A stretch of 55,284 nt of DNA. It comes from Sphingomonadales bacterium (lineage in GTDB: Bacteria; Pseudomonadota; Alphaproteobacteria; Sphingomonadales; Sphingomonadaceae). Shown here one piece after another: positions 1-8,538 of this stretch (its first letter is position 1; every line of letters starts with the position of its first letter). The notes below the pieces were generated by a model. It was not told the origin of the DNA. It saw nothing but the letters and a program-made list of their open reading frames with translations, and did no database searches. Position numbers and translations under genes: made by a program. The stretch lies in NCBI GenBank assembly GCA_028868535.1, contig JAGWUH010000024.1, forward strand, positions 1 through 55,284. The letters are read 5' to 3'.

Positions 1-123
1 TCCCGCACCAACGTGCGGATGGATCGGTCCCTCAAACCCCCATCCGCCAGGCAGGACGCCCCGACGCCGGCCTGAAATTGCCCGCGTTTTTCCCCGGCGT
101 TACGTCGCATTCGCCAGCGGCCG
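1..123. repeat. Left arm of a 123-bp inverted repeat, truncated by the window edge
   Basis: The first 123 bases are the reverse complement of 54952-55074 with four mismatches (left positions 77, 105, 109 and 110); bases 1-76 match perfectly. Base 1 falls inside the repeat, so the true element may be longer. It contains the short hairpin CCGCACcaacGTGCGG-like stem at its outer end. No gene of known function is recognised in it. The remaining stretch up to 245 holds only the upstream region of the next gene. Confidence 0.9.
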
Positions 124-245
124 GATTTCTGTGTCTGAAGGTGGACGTGTTTCGCGCAGGAGCGCGAAGCGTTGGACGTTGTGGGTGGCCGCGCGGCGGC
201 CAGCTGCGACTCGACACCCGGCGGGCGGACGGGCACAGAGCGGCG

Positions 246-869
246 ATGATGCCGCTGCCCGCCTCGCTGCCGCCGCTGCTCGACCTCGCCGGGACCGCGG
301 TGTTCGCGCTCGCCGGGGCGCTGCTCGCGGCGCAGTTGCGGCAGACGTTCGTGACGATGGGCTTCTTCGCGCTGGTGACCGGCGTGGGCGGCGGCACGCT
401 GCGCGACCTGCTGATCGGCGCGCCGGTGTTCTGGGTACACGATCCCTGGGTGGCGCCGGTGTGCCTGGGGGTGGCGCTGGTGGCGTGGTTCACGCCGCGC
501 CACTGGTGGGAGCGGCAGGCGCTGGAATGGGCCGACGCGGTCGGCCTCGGCGCCTACGCCGTGCTGGGCACGGCCAAGGCGCTGGCGTTCGGGGTGCCCC
601 CCGTCTCGGCGACGCTGATGGGCGTGATCACCGGCTGCGTCGGCGGGATCGTGCGCGACGTGCTGGCGGGGCGGCCGTCGATCCTGATGCGGCCCGAGCT
701 CTACGTGACCGCGGCGGCGCTGGCGGCGGCGCTGTGCGCGGCGCTTTCGGTGCTGGGCGTGCCGCGCGAGGTGGCCTGGCCGGTGGCGGCGCTGGCGGGG
801 TTCGCGCTGCGCGGCGCGGCGATCGCCTGGGGGCTGCACTTGCCGGTCTATCGCGCCGGGGAAGGCTGA
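246..869 (+). CDS. TRIC-like (UPF0126) trimeric cation channel family membrane protein
   Basis: This 207-residue inner-membrane protein has the internal duplication of the UPF0126/TRIC family: two blocks of three hydrophobic helices, each with a glycine-rich motif followed by Arg-Asp (GGGTLRD at about 48-54 and GGIVRD at about 133-138). Prokaryotic TRIC relatives form potassium-permeable trimers; the ion carried here is inferred only from the family. I chose the ATG at 246 because it gives the usual family length and places the first hydrophobic helix correctly; an upstream extension would run into the terminal repeat. The Shine-Dalgarno sequence is weak, and ATG 249 is an alternative. It stands alone, 42 bases upstream of the next gene on the same strand. 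Confidence 0.85.
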   Translation: MMPLPASLPPLLDLAGTAVFALAGALLAAQLRQTFVTMGFFALVTGVGGGTLRDLLIGAPVFWVHDPWVAPVCLGVALVAWFTPRHWWERQALEWADAVGLGAYAVLGTAKALAFGVPPVSATLMGVITGCVGGIVRDVLAGRPSILMRPELYVTAAALAAALCAALSVLGVPREVAWPVAALAGFALRGAAIAWGLHLPVYRAGEG

Positions 870-911
870 GGCCCCCTTCCCTTTCGCCGGGGGCGACCCC
901 ACGTTGCGGCG

Positions 912-1898
912 ATGGCAGAGCTATCCTTCCTCGACCTCGTCCCGATCCTCGACGGCGGCACCGTGTCCGACGCGCTGCGGCGCGCCGCCGACGTCGCCCG
1001 CGCCTGCGAGGCGGCCGGCTACCGGCGCTATTGGGTGGCCGAGCACCACGGCATGCAGGGCGTGGGCGGGGCGGCGACGGCGGTGGTGATCAGCCACGTC
1101 GGCGCGGCGACCACGACGATCCGCGTCGGCGCCGGCGGGATCATGCTGCCGAACCACGCGCCGTTGCAGGTGGCCGAGCAGTTCGGCACGCTCGACGCGC
1201 TGTTTCCCGGGCGGGTCGACATGGGATTGGGAAGGGCACCGGGCTCGGACCAGCAGGTGATGCGGGCGTTGCGGCGCGGGCTGAGCGCGTCGCCCGACGA
1301 TTTCCCGCGCGACGTCGTCGAACTGCAGGACTATTTCGCCGGGACGTCGGCGATCGAGGCGACGCCGGGGGCCGGGGCGCGGCCGGAGCTGTGGATCCTG
1401 GGATCGAGCACCTATGGCGCGCAACTGGCGGCGTACCTGGGCCTGCCCTTCGGGTTCGCATCGCATTTCGCGCCGGCGATGATCGACGATGCGCTGCGCA
1501 TCTATCGCGCCAACTTCCGCGCTTCGCGGACGCTGGCGACGCCGCGGGTGATGGTGGGGTTCAACGTCATCGGCGCCGACAGCGACGAAGAGGCGACGCT
1601 GCTGGCGACATCGATGCAGCAGGGCCTGGTGGCGCTGTGGAGCGGGCAGAAGCGCGGCGGGCTGCGACCGCCGGTGGCGGGATACTTCGAGAGCCTGAGC
1701 CCGCAGCAGCAGGCGGGGCTGGCGCAATGGCACGCGTTCAGCGCGGTGGGAACGATGCCGACGCTGCGCGAGGGCTTTGCCGCGCTGCTGGCGCGGACGC
1801 AGGCCGACGAGGTGATCGTCACCAGCCAGGTCTGGGACCACGCGGCGCGGCTGCGCAGCATCGCGCTGGCGGCCGAGGCGTTCGCCGGGCTGGCATAG
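912..1898 (+). CDS. LLM-class flavin-dependent oxidoreductase (luciferase-like)
   Basis: This 328-residue TIM-barrel protein of the bacterial luciferase-like monooxygenase family probably uses reduced flavin in the cytoplasm. Visible family features are WVAEHH at 41-46, the strand [12 protein letters not shown] near 71-82 with PLQVAEQF following, and [12 protein letters not shown] at 100-111, as in the YhbW/MsnO8 group. The length is normal for the family. The substrate cannot be read from sequence. The Shine-Dalgarno sequence is weak. It follows the TRIC-like gene on the same strand with a 42-base gap, so co-transcription is possible, but no functional link is apparent. Confidence 0.85.
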   Translation: MAELSFLDLVPILDGGTVSDALRRAADVARACEAAGYRRYWVAEHHGMQGVGGAATAVVISHVGAATTTIRVGAGGIMLPNHAPLQVAEQFGTLDALFPGRVDMGLGRAPGSDQQVMRALRRGLSASPDDFPRDVVELQDYFAGTSAIEATPGAGARPELWILGSSTYGAQLAAYLGLPFGFASHFAPAMIDDALRIYRANFRASRTLATPRVMVGFNVIGADSDEEATLLATSMQQGLVALWSGQKRGGLRPPVAGYFESLSPQQQAGLAQWHAFSAVGTMPTLREGFAALLARTQADEVIVTSQVWDHAARLRSIALAAEAFAGLA

Positions 1899-2169
1899 CC
1901 GGCGCGGGAAACAGGGAACGGCCGCCGGCTGCGACCCACTGAAGCATCACGCGCCGGCCCGGCCCCCCCAACCGGACCGCGACTGGCCCCCGGGGGGATC
2001 GCGGCGCGTCGGCACGAGGCTGCGCGGTGCATCGATGCGGGTGTCCGTCCGGCCGCGCCGCGTCGTCCCCCGGGGGGAACGCGGCGCGGCGGACGGATTT
2101 CAGTGCGGGCGAGCCGTTCCCTGCCTCCGACGGCCCGGCGCAGAGGGATGCCGGGCCGCCGAAGCCGGA

Positions 2170-2589
2170 TCAGTCGCGCAGGCCGTGCAGATCGAGATCG
2201 ACGACGCGGCCGTGATCGACGCGGCAGGTGAAGCTGCCGCGATCGCCGCGCCCGCGGTCGTTCGCCCATCCGCGGCCATAGCCGCTCCATTGGCGATCGA
2301 CGACGAGGTCGCCGCGGATGCGGAAGCCGTCGCGAGTGCGATCGACATCGCGGATCTGGGTGACCCGGGCATTGCCGTAGGCCTGGTGCGCGGCGGCGCG
2401 GCTGCACTGGTTGATGGCGAAGCGCGGGTTGCCGCCGAAGCGATCGCCGCCCTGCCAGCCATCGCGCGCATACCCGCGGTCATAGCTGCGATCGGGACTC
2501 CATCCCTGCGCCGAGGCGGGGGCGGCGATGCCAAGCGCCAGCGTGGCGGTGGCGATGGTGGCCATCAGGCTCTTGCCGATGAGGTTCAT
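2170..2589 (-). CDS. Small secreted hypothetical protein
   Basis: I do not recognise a named family. The 139-residue product starts with a clear Sec signal peptide (hydrophobic core at about 8-24, cleavage probably after the ASA of PASAQ near residue 28). The mature part is rich in Arg, Gly, Asp, Tyr and Trp and has two cysteines, one in NQCSRAA and one in FTCRVDHG near the C terminus, which could form a disulfide. An AAGGAG Shine-Dalgarno sequence lies upstream of the ATG at 2589. The mature protein is probably periplasmic or exported. Bases 1899-2169 downstream hold no gene, only two short GC-rich copies of a CCCCCGGGGGG motif. Confidence 0.75.
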   Translation of the reverse strand: MNLIGKSLMATIATATLALGIAAPASAQGWSPDRSYDRGYARDGWQGGDRFGGNPRFAINQCSRAAAHQAYGNARVTQIRDVDRTRDGFRIRGDLVVDRQWSGYGRGWANDRGRGDRGSFTCRVDHGRVVDLDLHGLRD

Positions 2590-2658
2590 GGCTTGCTCCT
2601 TGGTTGCTGCCGGGAGGTCCGGCCTTGTCGCCGTTCTAGGAGCGGGGCGGTGGCGCCA

Positions 2659-2690
2659 TCCTGAATTGTGATGACAGGCTCCATTCAGGA
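2659..2690. promoter_or_regulatory. Candidate operator: 8-base inverted repeat in a divergent promoter region
   Basis: TCCTGAAT and ATTCAGGA form perfect arms separated by 16 bases, between the divergent secreted-protein gene (start 2589) and the hydroxylase gene (start 2792). The region is AT-richer than its surroundings. No regulator gene is adjacent, so the binding protein is unknown. Confidence 0.4.
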
Positions 2691-2791
2691 AAACGACGAT
2701 CTGGATGAACGTGATTTCCCGTACGGTTAACGCCGCTTTAGCGCCTTGCCGCTAGCGTCGAACCCACGTTCGGACAGTCAGGAGTGGTGGC

Positions 2792-3556
2792 ATGAGCTGG
2801 ATCCAGGCGATGTTTGCCGGAATGGTTCCCGCGTTCGTCGTGGCGGGTGCCATCTTTGCCGCGGAGTGGCTGCAGGGTTCGCGCGGGACCGACTGGTGGC
2901 GCAACCTCCAGGCCTGGTTCCTGTGCCGGCTGGCCGCGATCACCGCGCTGCCGCTGTTTCCGCTGTGGGCGAGCGAGAAGTGGTCGCTGATCGACGGATC
3001 GGCGCTGCCGTTCTGGATCGCGTTCCCGATCCTCGTGGTGGCGCGCGACCTGGGCGAGTACCTGTTCCACCGCGCCCAGCATTCGGTGCCGTTCCTGTGG
3101 GCGATGCATTCGCTGCACCATTCCGATCCCGACATGATGGTGCTGACCACGCAGCGGCACTTCTGGGGCGACCAGTTCCTCAAGGAACTGACGATCTGGC
3201 CGGCGGCGCTGCTGGTGATCTCGCCGACGCCGGCGCTGCTGTTCGCCTGGAGCCTGCTGACGATGTGGAACTTCGCCCTGCATTCGAGCATCCCGCTCGA
3301 CTTCGGGCGGTTCTCCTGGGTGCTCAACAGCCCCGAGTACCATCGCCGGCACCATTCGATCGACCCGGCGCACTACAATTCCAACTTTGCGGCGCTGCTG
3401 CCGATCTGGGACGTGGTGTTCGGCGGCTATCACCGCGCCGAGGGGCACCCGCGCACCGGCATGCCGCGCAAGCCCGAAAGCCTGTGGGAGCTGGCGGTCT
3501 GGCCGTTGATCTGGGACCGGGCGCCGACGGGCGAGGCGAAGCCGGCCGCGGCCTGA
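2792..3556 (+). CDS. Sterol desaturase / fatty acid hydroxylase superfamily membrane protein
   Basis: This 254-residue integral membrane di-iron oxygenase has the three histidine clusters of the family: HRAQH at 93-97, HSLHH at 106-110 and HRRHH at 184-188, which ligate the two irons. Several hydrophobic helices flank them. Family members hydroxylate or desaturate lipids, sterols or carotenoids; the substrate here is not readable from sequence. A carotenoid or sphingolipid substrate would fit a sphingomonad, but that is inference. The ATG at 2792 lies after an AGGAG-like sequence (caggagtggtgg). It is followed 40 bases later by the AI-2E family permease. Confidence 0.88.
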   Translation: MSWIQAMFAGMVPAFVVAGAIFAAEWLQGSRGTDWWRNLQAWFLCRLAAITALPLFPLWASEKWSLIDGSALPFWIAFPILVVARDLGEYLFHRAQHSVPFLWAMHSLHHSDPDMMVLTTQRHFWGDQFLKELTIWPAALLVISPTPALLFAWSLLTMWNFALHSSIPLDFGRFSWVLNSPEYHRRHHSIDPAHYNSNFAALLPIWDVVFGGYHRAEGHPRTGMPRKPESLWELAVWPLIWDRAPTGEAKPAAA

Positions 3557-3596
3557 CGCGCTTTCCTTCGCCGCGTTTTCGCGGCAAGACGGCGGC

Positions 3597-4715
3597 ATGA
3601 GCAGAACGGAAACGGCCACCGCCGGGCGCGGCCAGCGGCTGATGGCGATCATCGCGGTGGGCGGCCTGGCCGCCGCCGGGCTGTGGACCTTGCAGATGTT
3701 CCTGCACCCGATCGGCTGGGCGGCGATCATCGCCATGGCCCTGTGGCCGAGCTATGCCCGGATCGCGGCGCGGCGGCCGGGTCAGGCGCGGCTGCTGCTG
3801 CCGGCAGCGGGCGTGTCGCTGGTGGCGCTGCTGTTCGTGCTGCCGCTGGTGATGGTCGGTCAGGCGGTGGTCGAGGACAACGCCGCGGTCATGCAGTGGG
3901 TGCGCGATGCCCAGGCCAACGGGGTGCCGGCGCCCGACGTGCTGGCGCACCTGCCCTGGGGCGACCACCTCGCGCAGTGGTGGAACGAGAACCTGAGCCT
4001 GCCGGGCGGGCTGGGGCGGATCGCCGCGCATGGCCATCCCGGCAGCGGCGGGATGCTGGCGACCGGCGAGAAGGTGGTGGTCGCCGCGGCGCATCGCGCG
4101 CTGCAGGTGGTGTTCATGCTGCTGGTGCTGTTCTTCCTGCTGCGCGACGGCGCGCGGCTGGGCCGTGCCATGCAGGTGGCAACGACGCGGGCGTTCGGCG
4201 CAGGCGGCGAGAAAGTGTTCGAGCAGGTGGTGGCGGCGGTGCGCGGCACGGTCAACGGGCTGGTGGTGGTCGGTTTCGGCGAGGGTGTGCTGCTGGGGCT
4301 GGCCTATGAGCTGGCCGCGGTGCCGCACGCGGCGCTGCTCGCGCTCCTGACCGGGCTGCTCTCGGCGATCCCGCTGGGGGCGGTGGTGGCCTATGTCGCG
4401 GCGGCGGGATTCCTCGCGGCGGCGGGACAGACCGGCTGGGCGCTTGCGATCCTGGTGTGGGGATCGCTGGTGGTGTTCGTCGCCGACCATTTCGTGCGGC
4501 CGGTGCTGATCGGCGGATCGACGCGGCTGCCGTTCGTCGCGGTGCTGCTGGGGATCGTCGGCGGGATCGAGGCCTGGGGGCTGATCGGGCTGGTGCTCGG
4601 CCCGGCGCTGATGGCGGCGCTGCTGCTGCTGTGGCGCGAATGGGTGGGCGAGCACGAAGGGCCGCTGGCGCCGGGCGGCGGCAGCGGGGAAGGCAGCGCG
4701 GCGACGGCGCTATAG
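3597..4715 (+). CDS. AI-2E family transporter (PerM-like permease)
   Basis: This 372-residue polytopic inner-membrane protein has the AI-2E exporter family pattern: two N-terminal helices, a soluble stretch (about 95-155), a helix near 165-185, then a glycine-rich helical bundle with GLLSAIPLGAVVAYV and a final segment with VLGIVGGIEAWGLIGLVLGP. Family members export small molecules or ions (autoinducer-2 in one case, Na+/H+ in others), so the substrate is open. Its TAG stop at 4713-4715 interlocks with the stop of the convergent gene (CTATAG), a 6-base tail-to-tail overlap. The ribosome-binding site is weak. Confidence 0.85.
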   Translation: MSRTETATAGRGQRLMAIIAVGGLAAAGLWTLQMFLHPIGWAAIIAMALWPSYARIAARRPGQARLLLPAAGVSLVALLFVLPLVMVGQAVVEDNAAVMQWVRDAQANGVPAPDVLAHLPWGDHLAQWWNENLSLPGGLGRIAAHGHPGSGGMLATGEKVVVAAAHRALQVVFMLLVLFFLLRDGARLGRAMQVATTRAFGAGGEKVFEQVVAAVRGTVNGLVVVGFGEGVLLGLAYELAAVPHAALLALLTGLLSAIPLGAVVAYVAAAGFLAAAGQTGWALAILVWGSLVVFVADHFVRPVLIGGSTRLPFVAVLLGIVGGIEAWGLIGLVLGPALMAALLLLWREWVGEHEGPLAPGGGSGEGSAATAL

Positions 4716-6194
4716 CCCGAGTTGCCGCCGCACCTGCGGTTCGAACGCCAGTACCTTGAGGCCGGCGCTGTCGGAGAAGAACAGGAGGCGGCGGGCGGCG
4801 TCGTAGTAGCCGACCTGGGCGTGGACCGGGACGCCGTGGTTGAAGTAGGCGACCTCGCGCGGGTGGGCCGGATCGCGGATGTCGAACACCCGCAGGCCGG
4901 CATCGCCGAAGTTGAGCGCGGCGAAGCGCGGGTTCTCGACGCGATCGAGCAGGTGGTAGGCAAGCCAGGGATCGCGGCCCGAGGCCTTGCGCCGGCCGCA
5001 GAATTCGGGCGTGTTGATCGCCAGTTGCAGCATCGACAGGTTGGCGGCGCGGGCGGGATCGGTGACATCGCTGATGAACGCCTCGAACGCCCAGCCGAGC
5101 GAGCTCGGGCGCGGGTAGGGCTTGCAGGGATCGCCGCGTTCCGGCTGGCCCATGATGCCGCCGGTGCCGCCCTCGTTCGAGTGGAGCACGTATTCGCGGC
5201 CGCCCGAGCGGAACCAGTCGAGCCCGTGGCCTGGGCCGTCGACTTCGCCCAGCAGGCGGTAGGGGGTGGTGCGGATGTCGAGGATGCGCAGCTTCGGACG
5301 CGGCGACCACAGCGCCATCGTCCCGCCGGACTGGTCGGCGACGTAAAGCCGGGTGTCGTCGGCGTTGAAATCGGGCGAGTGCGAGACCTGAGGCCAGAGC
5401 AGCGAGGCCTGCAGCGGGCTGCCGCCCATCGCGTAGTTGGCGCCGCGCGGCGCCGGGCGGGTGGCGTCGTCGCAAAGGCTGCGATGCGCGGCGAGCGACT
5501 GGCGGTGGATCTCCTGCCAGGCGCCGGGGATCTGGGCGGCGACCTCGCAGCGGTGATCGACGATTTTCCAGGAGGCGGGATCGGCGAGGTTGGAGATATC
5601 GACCTCCCACACGCCGAACGAAGCGAAGACCCGGGTGCCGGCGCGGTTCAGGCGGATGTCGTGCGGCAGGTTCTTGCGGGCGACGCCGGGGACGGTGGTG
5701 TCGGGCCAGCGGATCTCCCCCAGCACCTTGGGGTGCAGGCAATCGCGCACGTCGATCACGGTGCTGCCCGAGACCATCACCGCGCGATCGGCGGTGGCGA
5801 CGAGACGCAGCGTTTCCGAGCCGTTGTGCACCGGGATCGGCGCGCCGACGACGACCGGGCGGGCGGGATTGCGGACATCGACGACCGAGATCGACGCCTC
5901 GTCCGGGGTGCCGGCGGGCCCGCGCGAGCGCACGTAGACGCAGCTCCCGATCCCGGCAACGCTGCCGGTGACGGGAAGCTGGCCGATCAGCCGGACACCG
6001 CAGGCGTAATGCGGCGTCTCGCCGGCGGGGACTTCGCCCTGGATGCCGGGTTCACGCGCATCGCCGGGACCACAGGCGGCGGGGGAAACCCCGGGTGCTG
6101 GCGGGACGGGCGGAGCCGCGATGGAAGGCAGCGGGGCGGCCAGCGCCAGCGACAGGATGGCGGCAAGCGCCGCGCGCGCGGAACGATCGGACAT
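4710..6194 (-). CDS. Secreted LVIVD-repeat beta-propeller-like protein
   Basis: This 494-residue exported protein has a signal peptide at about 1-26 (ending near PSIAAP) and several LVIVD-type repeats, for example SISVVDVRNPARPVVVG, LRILDIRTTPYRLLGEV and LRVFDIRDPAHPREVAYF, which are predicted to form a beta propeller. Cysteine pairs near both ends could form disulfides in the periplasm. Its biochemical role is unknown. The ATG at 6194 follows a GGGGAGAG Shine-Dalgarno sequence; an in-frame GTG lies one codon upstream. It sits 68 bases downstream of the prolyl oligopeptidase gene on the same strand and is probably co-transcribed with it, so the two may act in the same compartment. Confidence 0.8.
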   Translation of the reverse strand: MSDRSARAALAAILSLALAAPLPSIAAPPVPPAPGVSPAACGPGDAREPGIQGEVPAGETPHYACGVRLIGQLPVTGSVAGIGSCVYVRSRGPAGTPDEASISVVDVRNPARPVVVGAPIPVHNGSETLRLVATADRAVMVSGSTVIDVRDCLHPKVLGEIRWPDTTVPGVARKNLPHDIRLNRAGTRVFASFGVWEVDISNLADPASWKIVDHRCEVAAQIPGAWQEIHRQSLAAHRSLCDDATRPAPRGANYAMGGSPLQASLLWPQVSHSPDFNADDTRLYVADQSGGTMALWSPRPKLRILDIRTTPYRLLGEVDGPGHGLDWFRSGGREYVLHSNEGGTGGIMGQPERGDPCKPYPRPSSLGWAFEAFISDVTDPARAANLSMLQLAINTPEFCGRRKASGRDPWLAYHLLDRVENPRFAALNFGDAGLRVFDIRDPAHPREVAYFNHGVPVHAQVGYYDAARRLLFFSDSAGLKVLAFEPQVRRQLGL

Positions 6195-6262
6195 CACGCT
6201 CTCCCCGGTTGTTGCGCGAAGGTTCGGCAATCGCGGGACGCCTGGCAAGCGCTGGCAGGGTG

Positions 6263-8419
6263 CTAGCGCGCAGCCATCGCCCCGGCGCGCGGCTCCAGCC
6301 CGGTCCAGCGGGCGAGAAAGGCGAGGATGTCGGCGCTTTCGGCGATCGTCTTGTCGGTGGGCTTGCCGGCGCCATGACCGGCGCGCGTCTCGACGCGGAT
6401 CAGGTGCGGCCGGGGACCGATATCGGCTGCCTGCAGCGCCGCCGCGTACTTGAAGCTGTGGCCGGGGACGACGCGATCGTCGGTATCGGCGGTGGTGACG
6501 AGAATCGCCGGATAGTCGCGGCCGCCGGCGATGTTGTGATAGGGCGAATAGGCGCGAAGCACCTTCCAGTCGGCGGCGACGTCGGGGTGGCCGTAATCGT
6601 CGACCCAGCCACGGCCGACGGTGAAGCGATCGAAGCGCAGCATGTCCATGACGCCGACCTGCGGGTTGGCCGCCGCGAACAGGTCGGGGCGCTGGTTGAC
6701 GACGGCGCCAACCAGCAGGCCGCCATTGGAGCCACCCTGAATGGCGAGGCCGCCGCGCGGCGTCACGCCGTTGGCCGTCAGCCATTCGCCGGCGGCGATG
6801 AAATCGTCGAACACGTTCTGCTTGTTCGCCAGCCTTCCGGCATCGTGCCATTCGCGACCGAACTCCCCGCCGCCGCGCAAGTTGGCGAGCGCGAACGCGC
6901 CGCCGGCCTGCAGCCAGGCCATGCGTGCGGGAACGAAGCCCGGGGTCAGCGCGATGTCGAAGCCGCCATAGCCGTAAAGCAGGGTCGGCACCGCGCGATG
7001 CGCGTCGGCAATGTCCCGGCGGCGGACCAGGAACATCGGCACGCGGGTGCCGTCCTTCGACGGGTAGAACACCTGCTCGACGCGGTAATCGGCCGGATCG
7101 AAGCCGAGCCGGGGGGTGGCGAACGGCGTGACCCGGCCGTTGCGCACATCGTAGCGGTAGATGCCGGGCGGCCGGGTGAAGCCGGCATAGGCGAAGAACG
7201 TCTCGGGATCGCCCGGCCGGCCGCGAAAGCCGCTGGCGGTGCCGAATTCGTTGAGCAGCAGCTCCTGCGGGTGGCGGCCATCGAGATCGACGATCAGCGC
7301 GTGGCTGGCGGCGTTCCGGAGGGTGGTGAGGACGAGGCGGCGACCGACGATCGCGGCCTGTTGCAGCGTTGCCGCACCCTGCGGGACGACGTCCTGCCAG
7401 TGCGGTTCCGGCGCGGCGAGATCGACCGCGACGAGGCGATAGCGCGGCGCCTGCCAGTTGGTGACGAACCACAGGCGCGTGCCGATCGCGTCCACCAGTT
7501 TCCAGTCGCCGGTGAAGCCGGACACCAGCGGCCGCGCGCGCCAGCCGCGGAGCACGCGCGCGGCGAGATCGACGACGTGGATCTCATAGCGCGCGTCGGT
7601 GCCGATCGCGGTGGTGATGACGGCGAAGCGGCCATCGCCGGTGACGCGCGCGACATGGCCCCAATCGGGATGATCGGGGGTGGCGTAGACCAGCTCGTCG
7701 GCGGACTGCGGGGTGCCGGGGCGGTGGAACCAGACCGCCTTGCCAAAGGCCGGCGCCTGGAATTCGCGGCCGGGAGGGGGCGCGGGATAATGGGAATAGA
7801 GCACGCCCTCGTCGCCGACCCAGGCCAGCTGGGTATCGTTGGCCCAGCGCAGCGCGTCGGGCAGGACGCGACTGCTGCGGGCGTCGCAGAAGCGCAGGGT
7901 GCGCCAGTCCGAACCGCCGTCCTGCACGCCGTAGGCCAGCCAGCGCCCGCTGCGCGAGGGTTGCCACAGATCGGCGTCGAGCGCGGTGGCCCCGTCGGTC
8001 GACCAGGCGTTGGGATCGAGCAGCAGGCGCGGCGCGCCGTGGAGGCCGCGCTGCACCCAGAGCTGCGACTGGTTCTGGAGCCCGGTGTTGCGCAAATAGA
8101 AGTAGCGGCCGCCAGCCTTCTTCGGCAGGCTGAAGCGTTCGTGATCGGTGAGGTGGCGGATGCGATCGGCGAACCACTCGCGCGCCGGCAGCGTGGCGAG
8201 GTACGACTGGGTCAGCGCATTCTCGCGCGAGACCCAGGCGGCGACCTCGGGATCGGCGCGGACGTCGTTCTCCAGCCAGCGGTAGGGATCGGCGACGGCT
8301 TCGCCGAACGGGCGCTCGACCAGATCGAGACGGCGGGTGGCGGGGTAGTCGGGCGCCGGGGCATTGGCGATCAGGAACAGCGCGGAAAGAAGGGCGCAGG
8401 GCAGGCGGGGGAAGCGCAT
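6263..8419 (-). CDS. Prolyl oligopeptidase family serine peptidase (S9A)
   Basis: This 718-residue protein has an N-terminal signal-like segment (about 1-20), a seven-bladed propeller region (roughly 90-430) and a C-terminal alpha/beta-hydrolase domain. The catalytic triad can be placed at Ser564 in GGSNGG, Asp648 in DTDDRVVP and His682 in TRAGHGAG. Prolyl oligopeptidases cut short peptides after proline. The signal peptide suggests periplasmic action, as for other sphingomonad S9A enzymes. The length matches the family (about 700 residues). It is first in a probable two-gene operon with the LVIVD-repeat protein. Confidence 0.93.
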   Translation of the reverse strand: MRFPRLPCALLSALFLIANAPAPDYPATRRLDLVERPFGEAVADPYRWLENDVRADPEVAAWVSRENALTQSYLATLPAREWFADRIRHLTDHERFSLPKKAGGRYFYLRNTGLQNQSQLWVQRGLHGAPRLLLDPNAWSTDGATALDADLWQPSRSGRWLAYGVQDGGSDWRTLRFCDARSSRVLPDALRWANDTQLAWVGDEGVLYSHYPAPPPGREFQAPAFGKAVWFHRPGTPQSADELVYATPDHPDWGHVARVTGDGRFAVITTAIGTDARYEIHVVDLAARVLRGWRARPLVSGFTGDWKLVDAIGTRLWFVTNWQAPRYRLVAVDLAAPEPHWQDVVPQGAATLQQAAIVGRRLVLTTLRNAASHALIVDLDGRHPQELLLNEFGTASGFRGRPGDPETFFAYAGFTRPPGIYRYDVRNGRVTPFATPRLGFDPADYRVEQVFYPSKDGTRVPMFLVRRRDIADAHRAVPTLLYGYGGFDIALTPGFVPARMAWLQAGGAFALANLRGGGEFGREWHDAGRLANKQNVFDDFIAAGEWLTANGVTPRGGLAIQGGSNGGLLVGAVVNQRPDLFAAANPQVGVMDMLRFDRFTVGRGWVDDYGHPDVAADWKVLRAYSPYHNIAGGRDYPAILVTTADTDDRVVPGHSFKYAAALQAADIGPRPHLIRVETRAGHGAGKPTDKTIAESADILAFLARWTGLEPRAGAMAAR

Positions 8420-8538
8420 CGGCGCGTGATGCGCGATGCCGGCGCGGATTGCAAAAGCCGTCGGCGACCGGCCTGCCTTGCGGCGCCGAGGGAATCCTGC
8501 AACATCCTGATCATAATGACAAAATGGAGTCGCGGCGG

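Noticed and set aside
131..1942. A 603-codon open frame and many other long frames opposite or alongside real genes
   Set aside because: Compositions rich in Arg, Gly and Ala without any domain pattern; they overlap well-supported genes and reflect high GC content.
1899..2169. Repeated CCCCCGGGGGG motif as a CRISPR-like or mobile element
   Set aside because: Only two degenerate copies with no regular spacers; a product of GC-rich composition.
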